Source: Argyresthia goedartella (lineage: Eukaryota; Arthropoda; Insecta; Lepidoptera; Argyresthiidae). Taken from it: a stretch of 64,000 bases of DNA. Made by a program: the position numbers and the translations under genes. Shown in pieces: positions 1 through 9,180 of this stretch. The stretch spans positions 19,438,715 through 19,502,714 of the forward strand of contig OX463829.1 of assembly GCA_949825045.1 (NCBI GenBank), written 5' to 3'. The notes under the pieces are model-generated. The model saw nothing but the letters and a program-made list of their open reading frames with translations. It ran no database searches and was not told the DNA's origin. Within the stretch, counting starts at the first letter, position 1; every line of letters starts with the position of its first letter.

Positions 1-60
1 GGGCATTCCTGGGCCGAGCATTCCGTGGCCGTACAAAACAGTTCTCGACCCCGGAATTGG
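1..60. repeat. GC-rich degenerate tandem repeat (left piece)
   Basis: The window opens with short units built on GGGCATTCC and GGGGCC, the same motif that fills 486-690. The repeat continues off the left edge. Short open frames here on both strands are Pro/Gly/Arg-rich by-products of the repeat and are not called as genes. Confidence 0.7.
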
Positions 61-485
61 CGTCCCGAGTACCATAGACAACTGCTACATCAGAGATTAG
101 GGTGTGTTCATAGTGTCTCTATCTCAAAAAATCTATTAATATCCTTAAATGTTTTTTTTTTATTTGCATACGCTTCGCTTCGGTTTTGCTTCTTCTAAGT
201 TCCAACCTAACCTATAACCCAATTGAAATTTAGCCACAATAACCTACTCTAGCCACATTTTTCTCAATAAATATAGTGCACTTGAACTGTCTTCACAGTG
301 TTATTTTTTTTAACAAATAGCAGAATTGAGTTTGTTTTTATTTTAAACTAACCAAATATGAATAATTTTGAGGTTATGCTATGTGTCAAGTGAATGTTAA
401 ACTTGCCTACAAAAAAATCTCACTACTATGACCATAGCTTTAGATAGAAAATGTTCGACCAATCAGAAGCCAGTATTATCAGCCA

Positions 486-690
486 ATGAGACACGTCCCA
501 CAGTTCCGGGGCCGGGCATTCCGGGGTCGACAGGCAGTGCACGGCCTCGGAATTCCCGGCCCAGTAATGCGCGGCTTGGAATGTCCGGCCCCGGAATTGG
601 CGTCCCAAATCCCACGATTCCGGGGTCGGGCATTCCGGGGCCGGGCATTTCTGGGCCGTGCATTCCTGTCCCCCGGTTAGGCGACCCTTA
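486..690. repeat. GC-rich degenerate tandem repeat (CCGGGGCCGGGCATT motif)
   Basis: Roughly 12-20 base units of the type CCGGGGCCGGGCATT recur imperfectly, interspersed with variants such as CCCGGAATTGG. Composition is far more GC-rich than the flanks at 61-485 and 700-1416, which are AT-rich with no gene I can support. Overlapping open frames on both strands are repeat by-products. Confidence 0.75.
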
Positions 691-1416
691 ACCTCTCCTT
701 TCCCGGGAGTTCGAGACGTCAAAAACGACAAATACCGGAGTGTTTTTGAGCGTGCGGGCTGCGCGGCACTTGACTAATATATCAAGTGATTCTGTTGGAA
801 TGGTAACACTTAGAATTATGGGAGTTGTATATCTGAGTAGCTAATGAAACCCTCTTTTACACAATGTGTAGAAAATGTCACTGTGACCTTAGTTTATTTT
901 TGTACTGGCATGAGAAACACAGACTTCTATGAAAATGCTCCCTCTCGACACAAATCTAGCCGACATCAGAAAATTATCAACAACATGTACATGTTGTTTG
1001 ATACCTACGTAATCTACACAAAATAACCTTTTCAAAACAATAAAAACATTAGGGTGTTCTTATAGAAACTTTCGAATATTTCAGCGTTTCAAATTTTCAT
1101 AAAATACGGAAAGTAAACTGACGCATCGCGCGAATTATGCAAATCTTGTGAAATTATTTGTGAAGAGACTAGACTACCTAGCGTTATATTTCTTAGTTCC
1201 TAGGATAGGTAATTTATTCAATAAGAGGAAAACAAGTGGTATTTGCCACTAAATCATAAATGATAAGTGTGAGGACGCCATATCTCGCAAGGAAAGTATA
1301 AAATAGGTAGAAATCAACACTTTGTACTATTATTGAATTTATAGGCAATAGGTGATACTTATCATTCTAGAATTAGTGGTTCTAAGTAGAAGACAAACTA
1401 GGCTTTCTAACAGTGT

Positions 1417-1688
1417 ATCGTACTATGTACCTTTTCATACAAAAATAATTCAAAATCATGCATGTTATTTCGTGTCACGGTGTGTTGTTTCTGGGCTTTC
1501 TCAAGGTCACGGCAGGCGTACGATATGCGTTTATACAGAGTGTGCAAAGATGGAACGAAGAAAATGTTTCGCCGTGATTTGATTCTAGGTAAAATAGCTA
1601 AACTGGTGTTTCGTTCGTGTAGGTATGGTGTAAGTTTGAGTTAACTAGTATTTAGTTGTTATGTGTATATGAAGTGTTTCCACGCGGC
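1417..1688. repeat. Duplicated block A, copy 1
   Basis: This block is nearly identical to 2525-2796 (offset 1108 bases; one visible difference is GGCGTACG versus GGTGTACG). On the minus strand it carries a splice-flanked open segment: an acceptor-like CTAG, about 50 open codons, then a GTACAT donor-like site. That segment is not in a phase compatible with block B, so coding status is doubtful. After it, 1689-2178 is spacer absent from the second copy; it includes a GGCGAGCTT...CTTCCAGCAAAA motif also seen near 29155. Confidence 0.8.
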
Positions 1689-2178
1689 TCCGTTCACGCG
1701 CAAGTACAGATACCTACTGTTCTTACAAAGTGTAATATTGTGTAATATTGTGTTAACTAGTGTTATGCGAGATCAGATATGTACTTTTGACAATTTAGTG
1801 TAAGATTACACAAATTTGTAAAAAATAAACAATTATTTGAAATGTGTAATTAGTAATTAGCTACCACCTACCTAATGTGTAATTGTGTAATTAGGTTTTG
1901 GAAAAATAAAAAAGAACAAAAATTTATATAGTTATATATTCACATTCTTTATTGCCCTGTGCATAAAAATGTACTTAAAAGAAATTTTATAACAACAGGC
2001 GAGCTTATCTCTAAAAAGATATTTCTTCCAGCAAAATTTATATAATTTAGCCAGCTGCTGATGACTGTGAAAATAGAAAAATACATTATTGTATATGGTA
2101 TGGTACTAGAAAGCATGGAAGGATAGCTGGAATAGAAGAGTAGGTGCAGGAGAAATGCACAAAGGCCCCGCTCAAATG

Positions 2179-2524
2179 GGCCAGCTGCAGGCAGGCCACA
2201 CCCTGTTGGAGGAGAAGAATGGTATGATACCACCGGTGATCTATCTGCTTGCTAATCAGAATACCTACCACCATTTCTTCAGCCAGCGAGCGCCGGCAGC
2301 GCCTTGATGTCGACGGCTGCGGGGAGGAGTCGCCCTCGCTCCCGCTCCGGCCCAGAGAAGCTGGTTGCTTCACCATCTATAACATAAATAAAATAGGCAA
2401 ATTAAATATAAACAAAATACCAGACTGGCAGTCAGTGACATTTGCAGTATAATTATTTGTGTCCTTTTAGTATAAAACTTCACATTTCCCAGGTAAATAT
2501 TTAATTATACTTGGTAAAACTATA
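2179..2524. repeat. Duplicated block B, copy 1 (contains exon copy 2269-2376, minus)
   Basis: Matches 2795-3139 almost base for base, with about a one-base indel. On the minus strand it holds a small exon-like segment at 2376-2269 with an acceptor TTATGTTATAG before ATGGTGAAGC and a donor GTG|GTAGGT. Its encoded 36 residues are Ser/Arg-rich (SPQPSTSRRCRRSLAEEMV). See the second copy for the likely upstream exon. Confidence 0.8.
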
Positions 2525-2796
2525 ATCGTACTATGTACCTTTTCATACAAAAATAATTCAAAATCATGCATGTTATTTCGTGTCACGGTGTGTTGTTTCT
2601 GGGCTTTCTCAAGGTCACGGCAGGTGTACGATATGCGTTTATACAGAGTGTGCAAAGATGGAACGAAGAAAATGTTTCGCCGTGATTTGATTCTAGGTAA
2701 AATAGCTAAACTGGTGTTTCGTTCGTGTAGGTATGGTGTAAGTTTGAGTTAACTAGTATTTAGTTGTTATGTGTATATGAAGTGTTTCCACGCGGC
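2525..2796. repeat. Duplicated block A, copy 2
   Basis: Second copy of 1417-1688. Here block A joins block B directly at about 2795, while in the first copy about 490 bases separate them. Seen from the minus strand the order is E1, B', A', B, spacer, A: a tandem duplication of a B-A unit followed by loss or gain of spacer. Confidence 0.8.
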
Positions 2797-3139
2797 CAGC
2801 TGCAGGCAGGCCACACCCTGTTGGAGGAGAAGAATGGTATGATACCACCGGTGATCTATCTGCTTGCTAATCAGAATACCTACCACCATTTCTTCAGCCA
2901 GCGAGCGCCGGCAGCGCCTTGATGTCGACGGCTGCGGGGAGGAGTCGCCCTCGCTCCCGCTCCGGCCCAGAGAAGCTGGTTGCTTCACCATCTATAACAT
3001 AAATAAAATAGGCAAATTAAATATAAACAAAATACCAGACTGGCAGTCAGTGACATTTGCAGTATAATTATTTGTGTCCTTTTAGTATAAAACTTCACAT
3101 TTCCCAGGTAAATATTTAATTATACTTGGTAAAACTATA
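2795..3139. repeat. Duplicated block B, copy 2
   Basis: Second copy of 2179-2524. It contains the minus-strand exon candidate 2884-2991. Boundaries are clear where sequence diverges: on the left at GCGGCCAGCTG, on the right after AAAACTATA. Confidence 0.8.
2884..2991 (-). CDS. Candidate internal coding exon of an unidentified leftward gene (duplicated at 2269-2376)
   Basis: The exon is bounded by an acceptor ending TTATGTTATAG and a donor GTG|GTAGGT, and reads 36 codons without a stop, Ser/Pro/Arg-rich and probably disordered. It joins in phase 0 to the candidate exon at 3247-3351, giving 71 residues together. I do not recognise the product. It could be a transposon-derived exon rather than a host gene. 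An identical copy lies 615 bases downstream on the minus strand, so a transcript could include either or both. No continuing exon could be placed with confidence: block A has the wrong phase. Confidence 0.3.
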
Positions 3140-3246
3140 TTCAGACCGTTTAGGCTGCTGAATGGAACAAATTAATGGATATGTATATATATAAATATAA
3201 AAGGAAACGAAGCAAAAACGATGCGAGTGAAATTTCAATTATTTAC

Positions 3247-3351
3247 CTTCATCCGACCGGAGCGGGAGCGCACATACACCAGCTTCTCATCGGATAGAAT
3301 GCGCACCGGCGGCGATCGACGCGCAAGCTGGGCATGATAGTCATGATCCAT
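3247..3351 (-). CDS. Candidate first coding exon of an unidentified leftward gene
   Basis: Starts at ATG (3351-3349) a single base after an acceptor-like polypyrimidine tract TTTTTTCAG, suggesting an upstream 5'UTR exon. It runs 35 codons to a good donor (ATGAAG|GTAAAT). The translation contains RRSPPVRILSDEKLVYVRSR; no family recognised. Phase 0 joining to 2991-2884 is clean. Calls rest on splice signals and open frame only, so false positives are possible. Confidence 0.3.
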
Positions 3352-3354
3352 TCT

Positions 3355-4794
3355 GAAAAAAGTAGCTAAGGCATTAGGATCAAAACGTACACTCTGTGCA
3401 CTTTTACAAATTTGCGTAATTTTGCATTTTTTTGTCATTTTACACTAAATTGTCAAAAGTACATATCTGAACTTGCAGGCAAACGAATCCGCCTAAAAAG
3501 ACAAGTTAACACAATATGACACAAATTTGTTATTTTTTTATTTTATTTTTATTTTTATTTTTTTTATTTTGATATTTTCACTTGGGCATCGTATAGGGTG
3601 TCTTACGAGCATAATTTTATGTTATATGCATGTTTTCCCTAGGACCAATATTTATAGAGATATCGATATTACAAACATAATATGACGTATATCTCGAAAT
3701 CGGTGAGGTGCACGAGGAAAATGTTTATAACCAAAAGTGATAGCAAAAAGCAGCACTACACGATTCCGAAGCAAAAAATAACAGTCAAAAAAAATATTTT
3801 TTAACACAATTTTTAACACAATTTTTCTAAGTCGCTGGATGCTGGATTTTTCCATTGATAAAAAAGGGGCTTCCGCCCCCTTATCGACACTGAACTCCAA
3901 TCATAAACCCGCGGAACCTTTGATATGGAAACCCCAATCATCACATAACCCCGAAACCTATGATATGGAGTTTCACCGAATATGACTGAAAACACCCGCA
4001 CCCTGTAGTGAGATTCTGTCTGTGTGTGAGTAAAATGGCGTCGCGGAATGCTTATGTGTGCGTGTGAAGCATGTGAATTGGATGCCTGATCACGTTTCTG
4101 ACGGAAAATCAGCAAATTGGTACATTATTTTGATAAAGAAACCTATAAAAATGGATTCCTTATAAGATTTCCAATAAGATATGTGTATTTTTTATTGAAA
4201 TCTAACTGTATTTCTCATTGGAATTACAAATAGCATTGGGGGGAATCCGTCTGGTTGCATGACGTATCATGTAAATTTGCCGATTTTCTGGACATCTTGA
4301 TGAATTTTACTATGATTTGTGGTTTGTTTATCGCAAATAGAGTTGTAAATATGAATAAAACAAATACTTACCTCAATTCACCAAAAAAACCACACTTTTC
4401 TCTCAATAAAATTTCACCACCACATACGTTGGGAGCGTCCGGAAGAAAGTGATTTTTAAAACGCGGTTGAATTATTTTTTTCTACGGAAAAGCATAAACT
4501 AGCACACAGACCATAAAGTTTGTCTAATTGGGTGTCCACACATGATCGAACCGTAAAAATTGGTCCAACCGTTGGATAAAAAATACCGGTTTCAAAAATA
4601 TTAGTCATCCCGCTGCTTATGCTGACAGCGGTACATAGAGTGATCGGGGCCGCGCTGCTTATGCTGACGGCGGGAAAGGAGAGGTTAAAGGCGGAGGCTG
4701 ATTGCGAATTGCTTTATTAGAAAGAGATAGGGCTCGGGTCGATGGCCCATATACACAACAGTTTGTAAGTTTGAGTGTTTCCTGTAATAATCCT
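3355..4794. other. Intergenic or intronic AT-rich sequence with small repeat traces
   Basis: No gene is supported here. There are T-rich tracts (3531-3570) and a short hairpin-like CCGCCCCCTTATCGAC segment near 3875-3892 that recurs near 39685-39706. A repeated CCCCAATCAT / GATATGGA pattern lies at 3890-3970. Short open frames are not splice-supported. Confidence 0.5.
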
Positions 4795-5069
4795 AGGACG
4801 ACCCGAATGGCCGAGTCGGCAGTGACCCTGCCTACGAAGCCTAGGGTCCCGGGTTCGAGTCCCGGTGGGGGCAAATATTTGTTTGATGAGGTCGGATGTT
4901 TTTACCCTAGTGTCATTGTTTATCTATCTAAGTATAATATTTATCTATATATTACGTGTTTTATCTATCTAAGTATAATATTTATCTATATATATTACGT
5001 GTATCGTAGTCTAGTACCCAAGATACAGGGAATCCTTGTTTTGGGGCTAGATTAATATGTGTAAATAGT
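4795..5069 (+). mobile_element. tRNA-derived SINE
   Basis: The head carries a canonical internal Pol III promoter: A box TGGCCGAGTCGG near 4809 and B box GGTTCGAGTCC near 4853. The T-stem pairs (CCGGG/CCCGG), but the would-be acceptor stem does not, so it is a tRNA-like head rather than a tRNA gene. The body is AT-rich with duplicated TCTATCTAAGTATAATATTT segments and GTCTAGTACCC, typical of lepidopteran SINE bodies. It lies in the intron upstream of the PSMB2 exon at 5507. Confidence 0.75.
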
Positions 5070-5106
5070 GTCTGTGCCGGCCAGTACGCCCGCCATAGAT
5101 ATGCGG

Positions 5107-5228
5107 AAATATCTCATCACGTACTATGTCTTATGCACGTCATTAATAACATGTACCAACCTAGTATAAATATCTCATCACGTACTTTGTCTTATGCACG
5201 TCATTAATAACATGTACCAACCTAGTAT
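5107..5228. repeat. 61-bp direct tandem repeat, two copies, next to a TATA-like motif
   Basis: 5107-5167 and 5168-5228 are near-identical 61-base units; the visible difference is GTACTATG versus GTACTTTG. Directly after the second unit is AGTATATAAGC, a TATA-like motif. This arrangement resembles duplicated upstream elements in an LTR promoter, but no LTR ends or partner LTR were established. Confidence 0.8.
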
Positions 5229-5506
5229 ATAAGCTAGGATTGTATTCCAATCAATAGACAAGACTAACTGAGCATGTAGTGACAAGCCTTTTATTACGTC
5301 TCCCGTCGGTAGCCACTCAAAGTCGGCAAAGTGTCCAAGGTATATAAAAATTAAATTTCTAACTCGTGTACGGTGCTGCGTGCATATTTTTCAGAACATT
5401 TTCAAAATTAAAGCTATTTTCATATTTCCCTAGCCCAACCTTCCTAATATAGGTTTCTAGACTTGTAATAAATACAAGAGATTCACTGTTTATTTTTCTG
5501 TTTCAG

Positions 5507-5669
5507 TCCCCTTACTTTGTGAATGTCCTAATGGCTGGCTATGACAAGGAGAATGGTCCAGAACTGCACTTCATGGACTACCTGGCATCCAGTGTGAAGG
5601 TCCCATTTGCCTGCCACGGCTACGGTGGATTCCTCAGCTTGAGTATTATGGACCGCTATCACAAGAAAG
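5507..5669 (+). CDS. PSMB2: Proteasome subunit beta type-2, penultimate coding exon
   Basis: Acceptor TTTCTGTTTCAG precedes 5507 and donor AAAG|GTTTGT follows 5669. The exon is 163 bases and ends in phase 1. It reads [20 protein letters not shown] then [20 protein letters not shown], matching the C-terminal half of PSMB2 (beta4), a non-catalytic beta-ring subunit of the 20S core proteasome. The N-terminal half (about 95 residues) is not seen upstream and presumably lies left of the window, across an intron of at least 5.5 kb that would contain the SINE and the 61-bp repeats. Confidence 0.93.
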
Positions 5670-5760
5670 GTTTGTTCTGTCAGTCTAGCATGATATCATT
5701 GTGTGAGCTATGAAGCTAAATCATAAACCTATATATTCCTTTCATCTTTTTCTCCATCAG

Positions 5761-5915
5761 ATCTAACAGAGGAGCAGGCTTATGACATAATGAAGAAGTG
5801 CGTCACTGAGATTCAAAAGCGCTTCTTTGTCAGCATGCCCAATTTCCAAGTCACAGTTGTGAACCGAAACGAAATCAAGGCTCTGCCGGTGATCAACTCT
5901 GCATCTCTTAAGTAA
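5761..5915 (+). CDS. PSMB2: Proteasome subunit beta type-2, last coding exon
   Basis: The exon follows acceptor TCTCCATCAG and restores the phase-1 codon (G|AT, Asp). It reads DLTEEQAYDIMKKCVTEIQK and ends INSASLK before TAA at 5913-5915, as in PSMB2 C-termini. The preceding intron is only 91 bases (5670-5760). An AATAAA lies at 5943-5948, 27 bases after the stop. The two exons give 105 residues. The gene converges on TAF8. Confidence 0.94.
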
Positions 5916-5942
5916 TCTGTAATGTATCTATTTTTATGGTTG

Positions 5943-5948
5943 AATAAA
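5943..5948 (+). terminator. PSMB2: Polyadenylation signal AATAAA of PSMB2
   Basis: Canonical AATAAA 27 bases after the PSMB2 stop, within TGAATAAAGTATC. A TATATATATA tract follows about 20 bases later. Confidence 0.75.
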
Positions 5949-6191
5949 GTATCATTATTTGCTATATATATATAGGTATAAATTTGTTTCTTAAGTTTGC
6001 TACCATCTATCATGCATGACATGACTTCATGAGGTCCAAGGCACAAGTTTGTGGCCAATCCACCAATCAATGAACCAATCAAAAACATACAATTAGACAT
6101 ATCAATACACAGAGTTATTCTTAAAGAATTCCTAATATAATCTTATACTTCTCTATTATTATTCAGAGACAGAAACATCAATTTATGTTTA

Positions 6192-6416
6192 GGACAGTAC
6201 TCCAAAACTGATAATGAGCATAGAAATCTTCGCCAGTTGTCGTATTCCCGAAAACACCTGAATCGTATAATTGTATGAGCTCTAAACATTGCACTTGCAT
6301 TGACATTGACTCATATTTTTTTGAACAAGGTAAAAATTGCAAGTGCAATGTTTAGGGCTCATACGATTTTATGATTCGAAGATTTCTATGCGCATTATCA
6401 GTTTTGGAGTGTTCTA
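6192..6416. mobile_element. Palindromic MITE between the convergent PSMB2 and TAF8 3' ends
   Basis: The left arm (from about 6199, ACTCCAAAACTGATAATGAG) and right arm (ending about 6411) are inverted copies for much of the element, including AGAAATCTTCG/CGAAGATTTCT and CATTGCACTTGCA/TGCAAGTGCAATG. It has no coding capacity and would fold into a long hairpin. The end sequence is not assigned to a superfamily. Confidence 0.75.
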
Positions 6417-6450
6417 ACATTACAAATATTCAAAGCTGAATTGATTATTT

Positions 6451-6456
6451 TTTATT
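6451..6456 (-). terminator. TAF8: Polyadenylation signal AATAAA of TAF8
   Basis: AATAAA on the minus strand (TTTATT on plus), 37 bases beyond the TAF8 stop codon, and about 35 bases from the edge of the MITE at 6192-6416. Confidence 0.65.
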
Positions 6457-6492
6457 TAGGTTTAAATTGGTTGATTAATTATCAGCATAATC

Positions 6493-6599
6493 TCAGCTTT
6501 TGCTCCTATCAGGACTGGGCGGTCCCTGGCCGTCTTGGTTCTCTGATTGGGAATTATTTAGATTGTCCTCGCCACCTTCGCCTTCATTATCTGATTGAT
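6493..6599 (-). CDS. TAF8: TAF8 coding exon 6 (C-terminus)
   Basis: Acceptor TTAATTTTCAG precedes 6599 and completes the split Asp codon from exon 5. It encodes an acidic, Gln/Asn-rich tail (DQSDNEGEGGEDN...) ending PDRSKS and TGA at 6495-6493. The tail is not conserved with the lysine-rich vertebrate end, so the call rests on phase, splice site and position. Confidence 0.85.
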
Positions 6600-6695
6600 C
6601 TGAAAATTAATTATCTTTTTAGACAACCGCACTTTTGTATGCAAGTGAAAGAGAAAGGTGAATGTTATGTTTAGTGAACTTTGATGTTTGGGGTT

Positions 6696-7291
6696 TTAAC
6701 CTTTTGACCGCCATACATCAACTACTAAATGTATAACTCACATTCAGACCACAAATATGTTTGCTATGCTAACAACTGAATTCTGATGAGATAATGTCTT
6801 AAAACAAAAAAAACCGGTCAAGTGCGAGTCTAAATCGCGCACGAAGGGTTCCGTACCACCGTTCAATGGAAGCGATGGTGTGGAGTGAATAGTTTGGATT
6901 TTACACAGCAAAATATTGTTTACAAAGTTATTGGTGCGGTTACTTTCGCACTCCATGTACGTAACCAGGTGCATCCATAAGTTTGTATGTGGTATTGAAA
7001 GAATTGTTGTATGGGAGCCCCTTAAATATTTCTTTTATCCTGTTTTTTAGTATTTGTTGTTATAGCGGCAACAGAAATACATAATTTGTGAAAATTTCAA
7101 CTCTCTAGCTAGCTAGGTTCTTGAGATACAGCCTGGTGACAGACGGACGGACAGACGGACAGCGAAGTCTTAGTAATAGGGTCCCGTTTGGAACCCTTCG
7201 GGTACGGAACCCTAAAAAGTGTCGGCTGTGGCCGTCAGTGGCACGACTTTTAATTGCCGGCCAGAGCCGACTGTGGCGGTCAAAAGGTTAA
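6696..7291. mobile_element. Non-autonomous element with inverted ends TTAACCTTTTGACCGCCA, in TAF8 intron 5
   Basis: TTAACCTTTTGACCGCCA near 6696 is mirrored by TGGCGGTCAAAAGGTTAA ending near 7291. The element occupies about 596 of the 836 bases of intron 5 (6600-7435) and carries an unrelated repeat inside (6811-7217). No transposase frame is present. Superfamily is not assigned. Confidence 0.7.
6811..7217. mobile_element. Dispersed repeat with GGTCAAGTGCGAGTC / GGTACGGAACCCT ends, nested
   Basis: One end has ACCGGTCAAGTGCGAGTC and CGCACGAAGGGTTCCGTACC; the other has CAGACGGACGGACAGACGGA and GGGTACGGAACCCTAAAA. I recognise this combination as a very common lepidopteran interspersed repeat, but cannot name the family with certainty. 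Fragments in the reverse orientation recur near 49985-50035 and 50362-50412. Confidence 0.7.
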
Positions 7292-7435
7292 TAACATCGA
7301 ATTGTCACACAGTTGTTGAGTGACAAAGCTGACAGAAAGCACTTTACAAACCAACCGGAACTTGCCGATTATCTTGTAGAAGCTCGATGAGTATTCTTTT
7401 CACCTAAACTTAAAGAAATGTAAAGGGATACATAC

Positions 7436-7576
7436 CATCTGCTTTCTTTTCTGTGGGTAAGTCTTCTGTACGGTTCGCAACCTGGAAGTGGTACTCGAGC
7501 TCATCAAAATCAAACACTTGGTCAGTGGGCAGCAGGCATGGCAGGTAGGCAGGGAACATCGGCTTGCAGGCTATCA
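7436..7576 (-). CDS. TAF8: TAF8 coding exon 5
   Basis: Acceptor TTAATCTCCAG and donor GATG|GTATGT. It encodes about 47 residues beginning in the FPLIACKPMFPAYLPCLLP block, which lines up with the vertebrate FPLIAARPFTIPYLTALLP segment of the TAF8 C-domain. Entry phase 1, exit phase 1. Confidence 0.93.
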
Positions 7577-7690
7577 CTGGAGATTAAAAACATTTGGTTT
7601 AGCTAAGTAGGGTTATATTATGATTCATCAACTTTCTGATGAATCTTGTAATTCTAGTAAAATTAAGTTGAAGTTGTATCATAGACTTAC

Positions 7691-7841
7691 ATGGAAATAC
7701 AGTGTTGTCATCGGTGTTGAACAGGTTGTGTGTTTCACTGGTCTTGGCAAGGAACTTGGTAAGAGCTTTCTCAATGTCTCTCTTCTGGTTCGCTGCCTTC
7801 TCTCTGATGGCTTCGTATTCTGTCACCGGTTGCTTGTGGGT
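7691..7841 (-). CDS. TAF8: TAF8 coding exon 4
   Basis: Acceptor TTGCAG and donor CCAT|GTAAGT. Encodes THKQPVTEYEAIREKAANQK then RDIEKALTKFLAKTSETHNL, the most conserved part of the TAF8 C-domain. Entry phase 0, exit phase 1. Confidence 0.95.
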
Positions 7842-8036
7842 CTGCAAGCAGAAATGGATCAAATTAATCCATATTGCTAATAAATAGGATCTGATTTGAA
7901 ACAGTTGATTAACTGGACGGGACACATAGAACTATGATTTGTGAATAAATCAGGAAGAGGTTTTTATTTATTTTATTTTTATTTTTATAAATAATATAAA
8001 ATAAAATAAATAAAACAATAGTTATTTGTGTCACAA

Positions 8037-8645
8037 GGGAGCAAAATGATTCTAAGTTAGAATCCTGAGCGTAACGAAGGATTCAAGCGTTAATGACGAA
8101 AATAATTTTGCTCCTGAGTGACACATACAACTTTTCACACCGACTATGAGGAAAATTTAAATTAAATGCTCTAAAAAATATACTTTGAATTATACTTTCA
8201 CCACTTTTACAGTAAACGAACAACGTAAACATTTTTTTTTATATTGGTGGATTGTGAAGGATTAGGGAAAGGTCACCACAGATAAAATATTCCTGTGTAC
8301 TTTTACTAATGTGAAAAAATAATCGAATCGAATATTACAAAGGTTTCGGATAACAATATTCATTATATCATAATAACAGTCATCGATAGTTTTGATTTCA
8401 GTAAAACAAATAATTTATTATGACTTTTTTTTAATATCACGAAAAATTCATAAATTTTTATATAACGTTGTTAAAGTTAAAACTTGAAACATGTTCGTTT
8501 TTAATCGACTACGTCATCGTAGTCGATTCTAATGTAATTTCATAATTACATTCGATTATTTTAATCTGTGTACATTGCGTAAACGCTACATGCCAATGAA
8601 TAAATTAAAAAAGTAGCTTGAACAGAAAAGTAGCATTTTGCTCCC
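8037..8645. mobile_element. Element X, copy 1 (inverted ends GGGAGCAAAATG)
   Basis: Starts GGGAGCAAAATGATT and ends GCATTTTGCTCCC, a 12-base-class inverted terminus. About 609 bases, AT-rich, no coding. An inverted, diverged copy lies at 36840-37481; shared internal landmarks include AAGGATTAGGGAAA and a CAACGTTATAT-type segment. It lies in TAF8 intron 3. Confidence 0.75.
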
Positions 8646-8846
8646 TCTCATCGTGGAGCAAAACTTACTTTTCCGAATGAAAGTTGTGAAAAATATATTT
8701 GTTTACGAATGATGAATTTATTCCAATGTGAATACTCCAAGTACTCCCTCTCATCGTGGAGCAAAACTTACTTTTCCGAATGAAAGGTGTGAAAAATATA
8801 TTTGTTTACGAATGATGAATTTATTCCAATGTGAATACTCCAAGTA
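8641..8846. repeat. 103-bp tandem duplication beside TAF8 exon 3
   Basis: 8641-8743 and 8744-8846 are near-identical (GAAAGTTG versus GAAAGGTG). Unit 1 includes the last five bases of Element X. The duplication ends 12 bases from TAF8 exon 3 (ends 8859), inside intron 3, leaving the GTAAGT donor intact. Confidence 0.85.
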
Positions 8847-8858
8847 CTCCATACTTAC

Positions 8859-9046
8859 TGGAGTCCGAATATACGCATGTGGGTCAGGTAAGGCTGGCAG
8901 ATGATACGGTATATGAGGCGCCGGCTTTGCTTTGGAGCCGGCTGATAGCATAGCCGGTGTGCGCGGGGCTGCGGCAGGCTGAGGTGGCTGGATCACATGG
9001 CGGTTTGCCCGTGCTGCATACTGCTCTATGTTCTGTGTACTTATGC
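8859..9046 (-). CDS. TAF8: TAF8 coding exon 3
   Basis: Acceptor AATTTACAG after the 30-kb intron, donor CCA|GTAAGT. It begins by completing the glycine codon of exon 2 and reads ISTQNIEQYAARANRHVIQP, aligning with the vertebrate NVDTLPAYAKRSQRMVI segment just after the histone fold. It then crosses a Pro/Ala-rich linker to HLPALPDPHAYIRTP. 188 bases, exit phase 0. Confidence 0.94.
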
Positions 9047-9143
9047 CTGTAAATTAAAATGTATTCGCCACTAGACTAGTCAATTAACGATTCCAGATGG
9101 AAATAACTGAAGAATTTTAGCCTGGTTCCCCATCGCGCCGACC

Positions 9144-9180
9144 CACTGTGTTTCGTCTAGAACAAGCTAGGTGGACAAAA
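9144..9180 (+). repeat. Transib left terminal inverted repeat
   Basis: Begins CACTGTGTTTCGTCTAGAAC and is identical over 37 bases to the reverse complement of 17477-17513. Preceded by target duplication CGACC. Confidence 0.95.

Noticed and set aside
2540..2700. Block A (both copies) as a coding exon of the leftward gene
   Set aside because: Its best frame needs a phase-2 upstream exon, while block B offers only phase 0 or 1 donors, and those frames hit stops.
4802..4874. tRNA gene on plus strand
   Set aside because: A and B boxes and the T-stem are good, but the 5' ACCCGAA and 3' TGGGGGC ends do not form an acceptor stem, and a SINE body follows.
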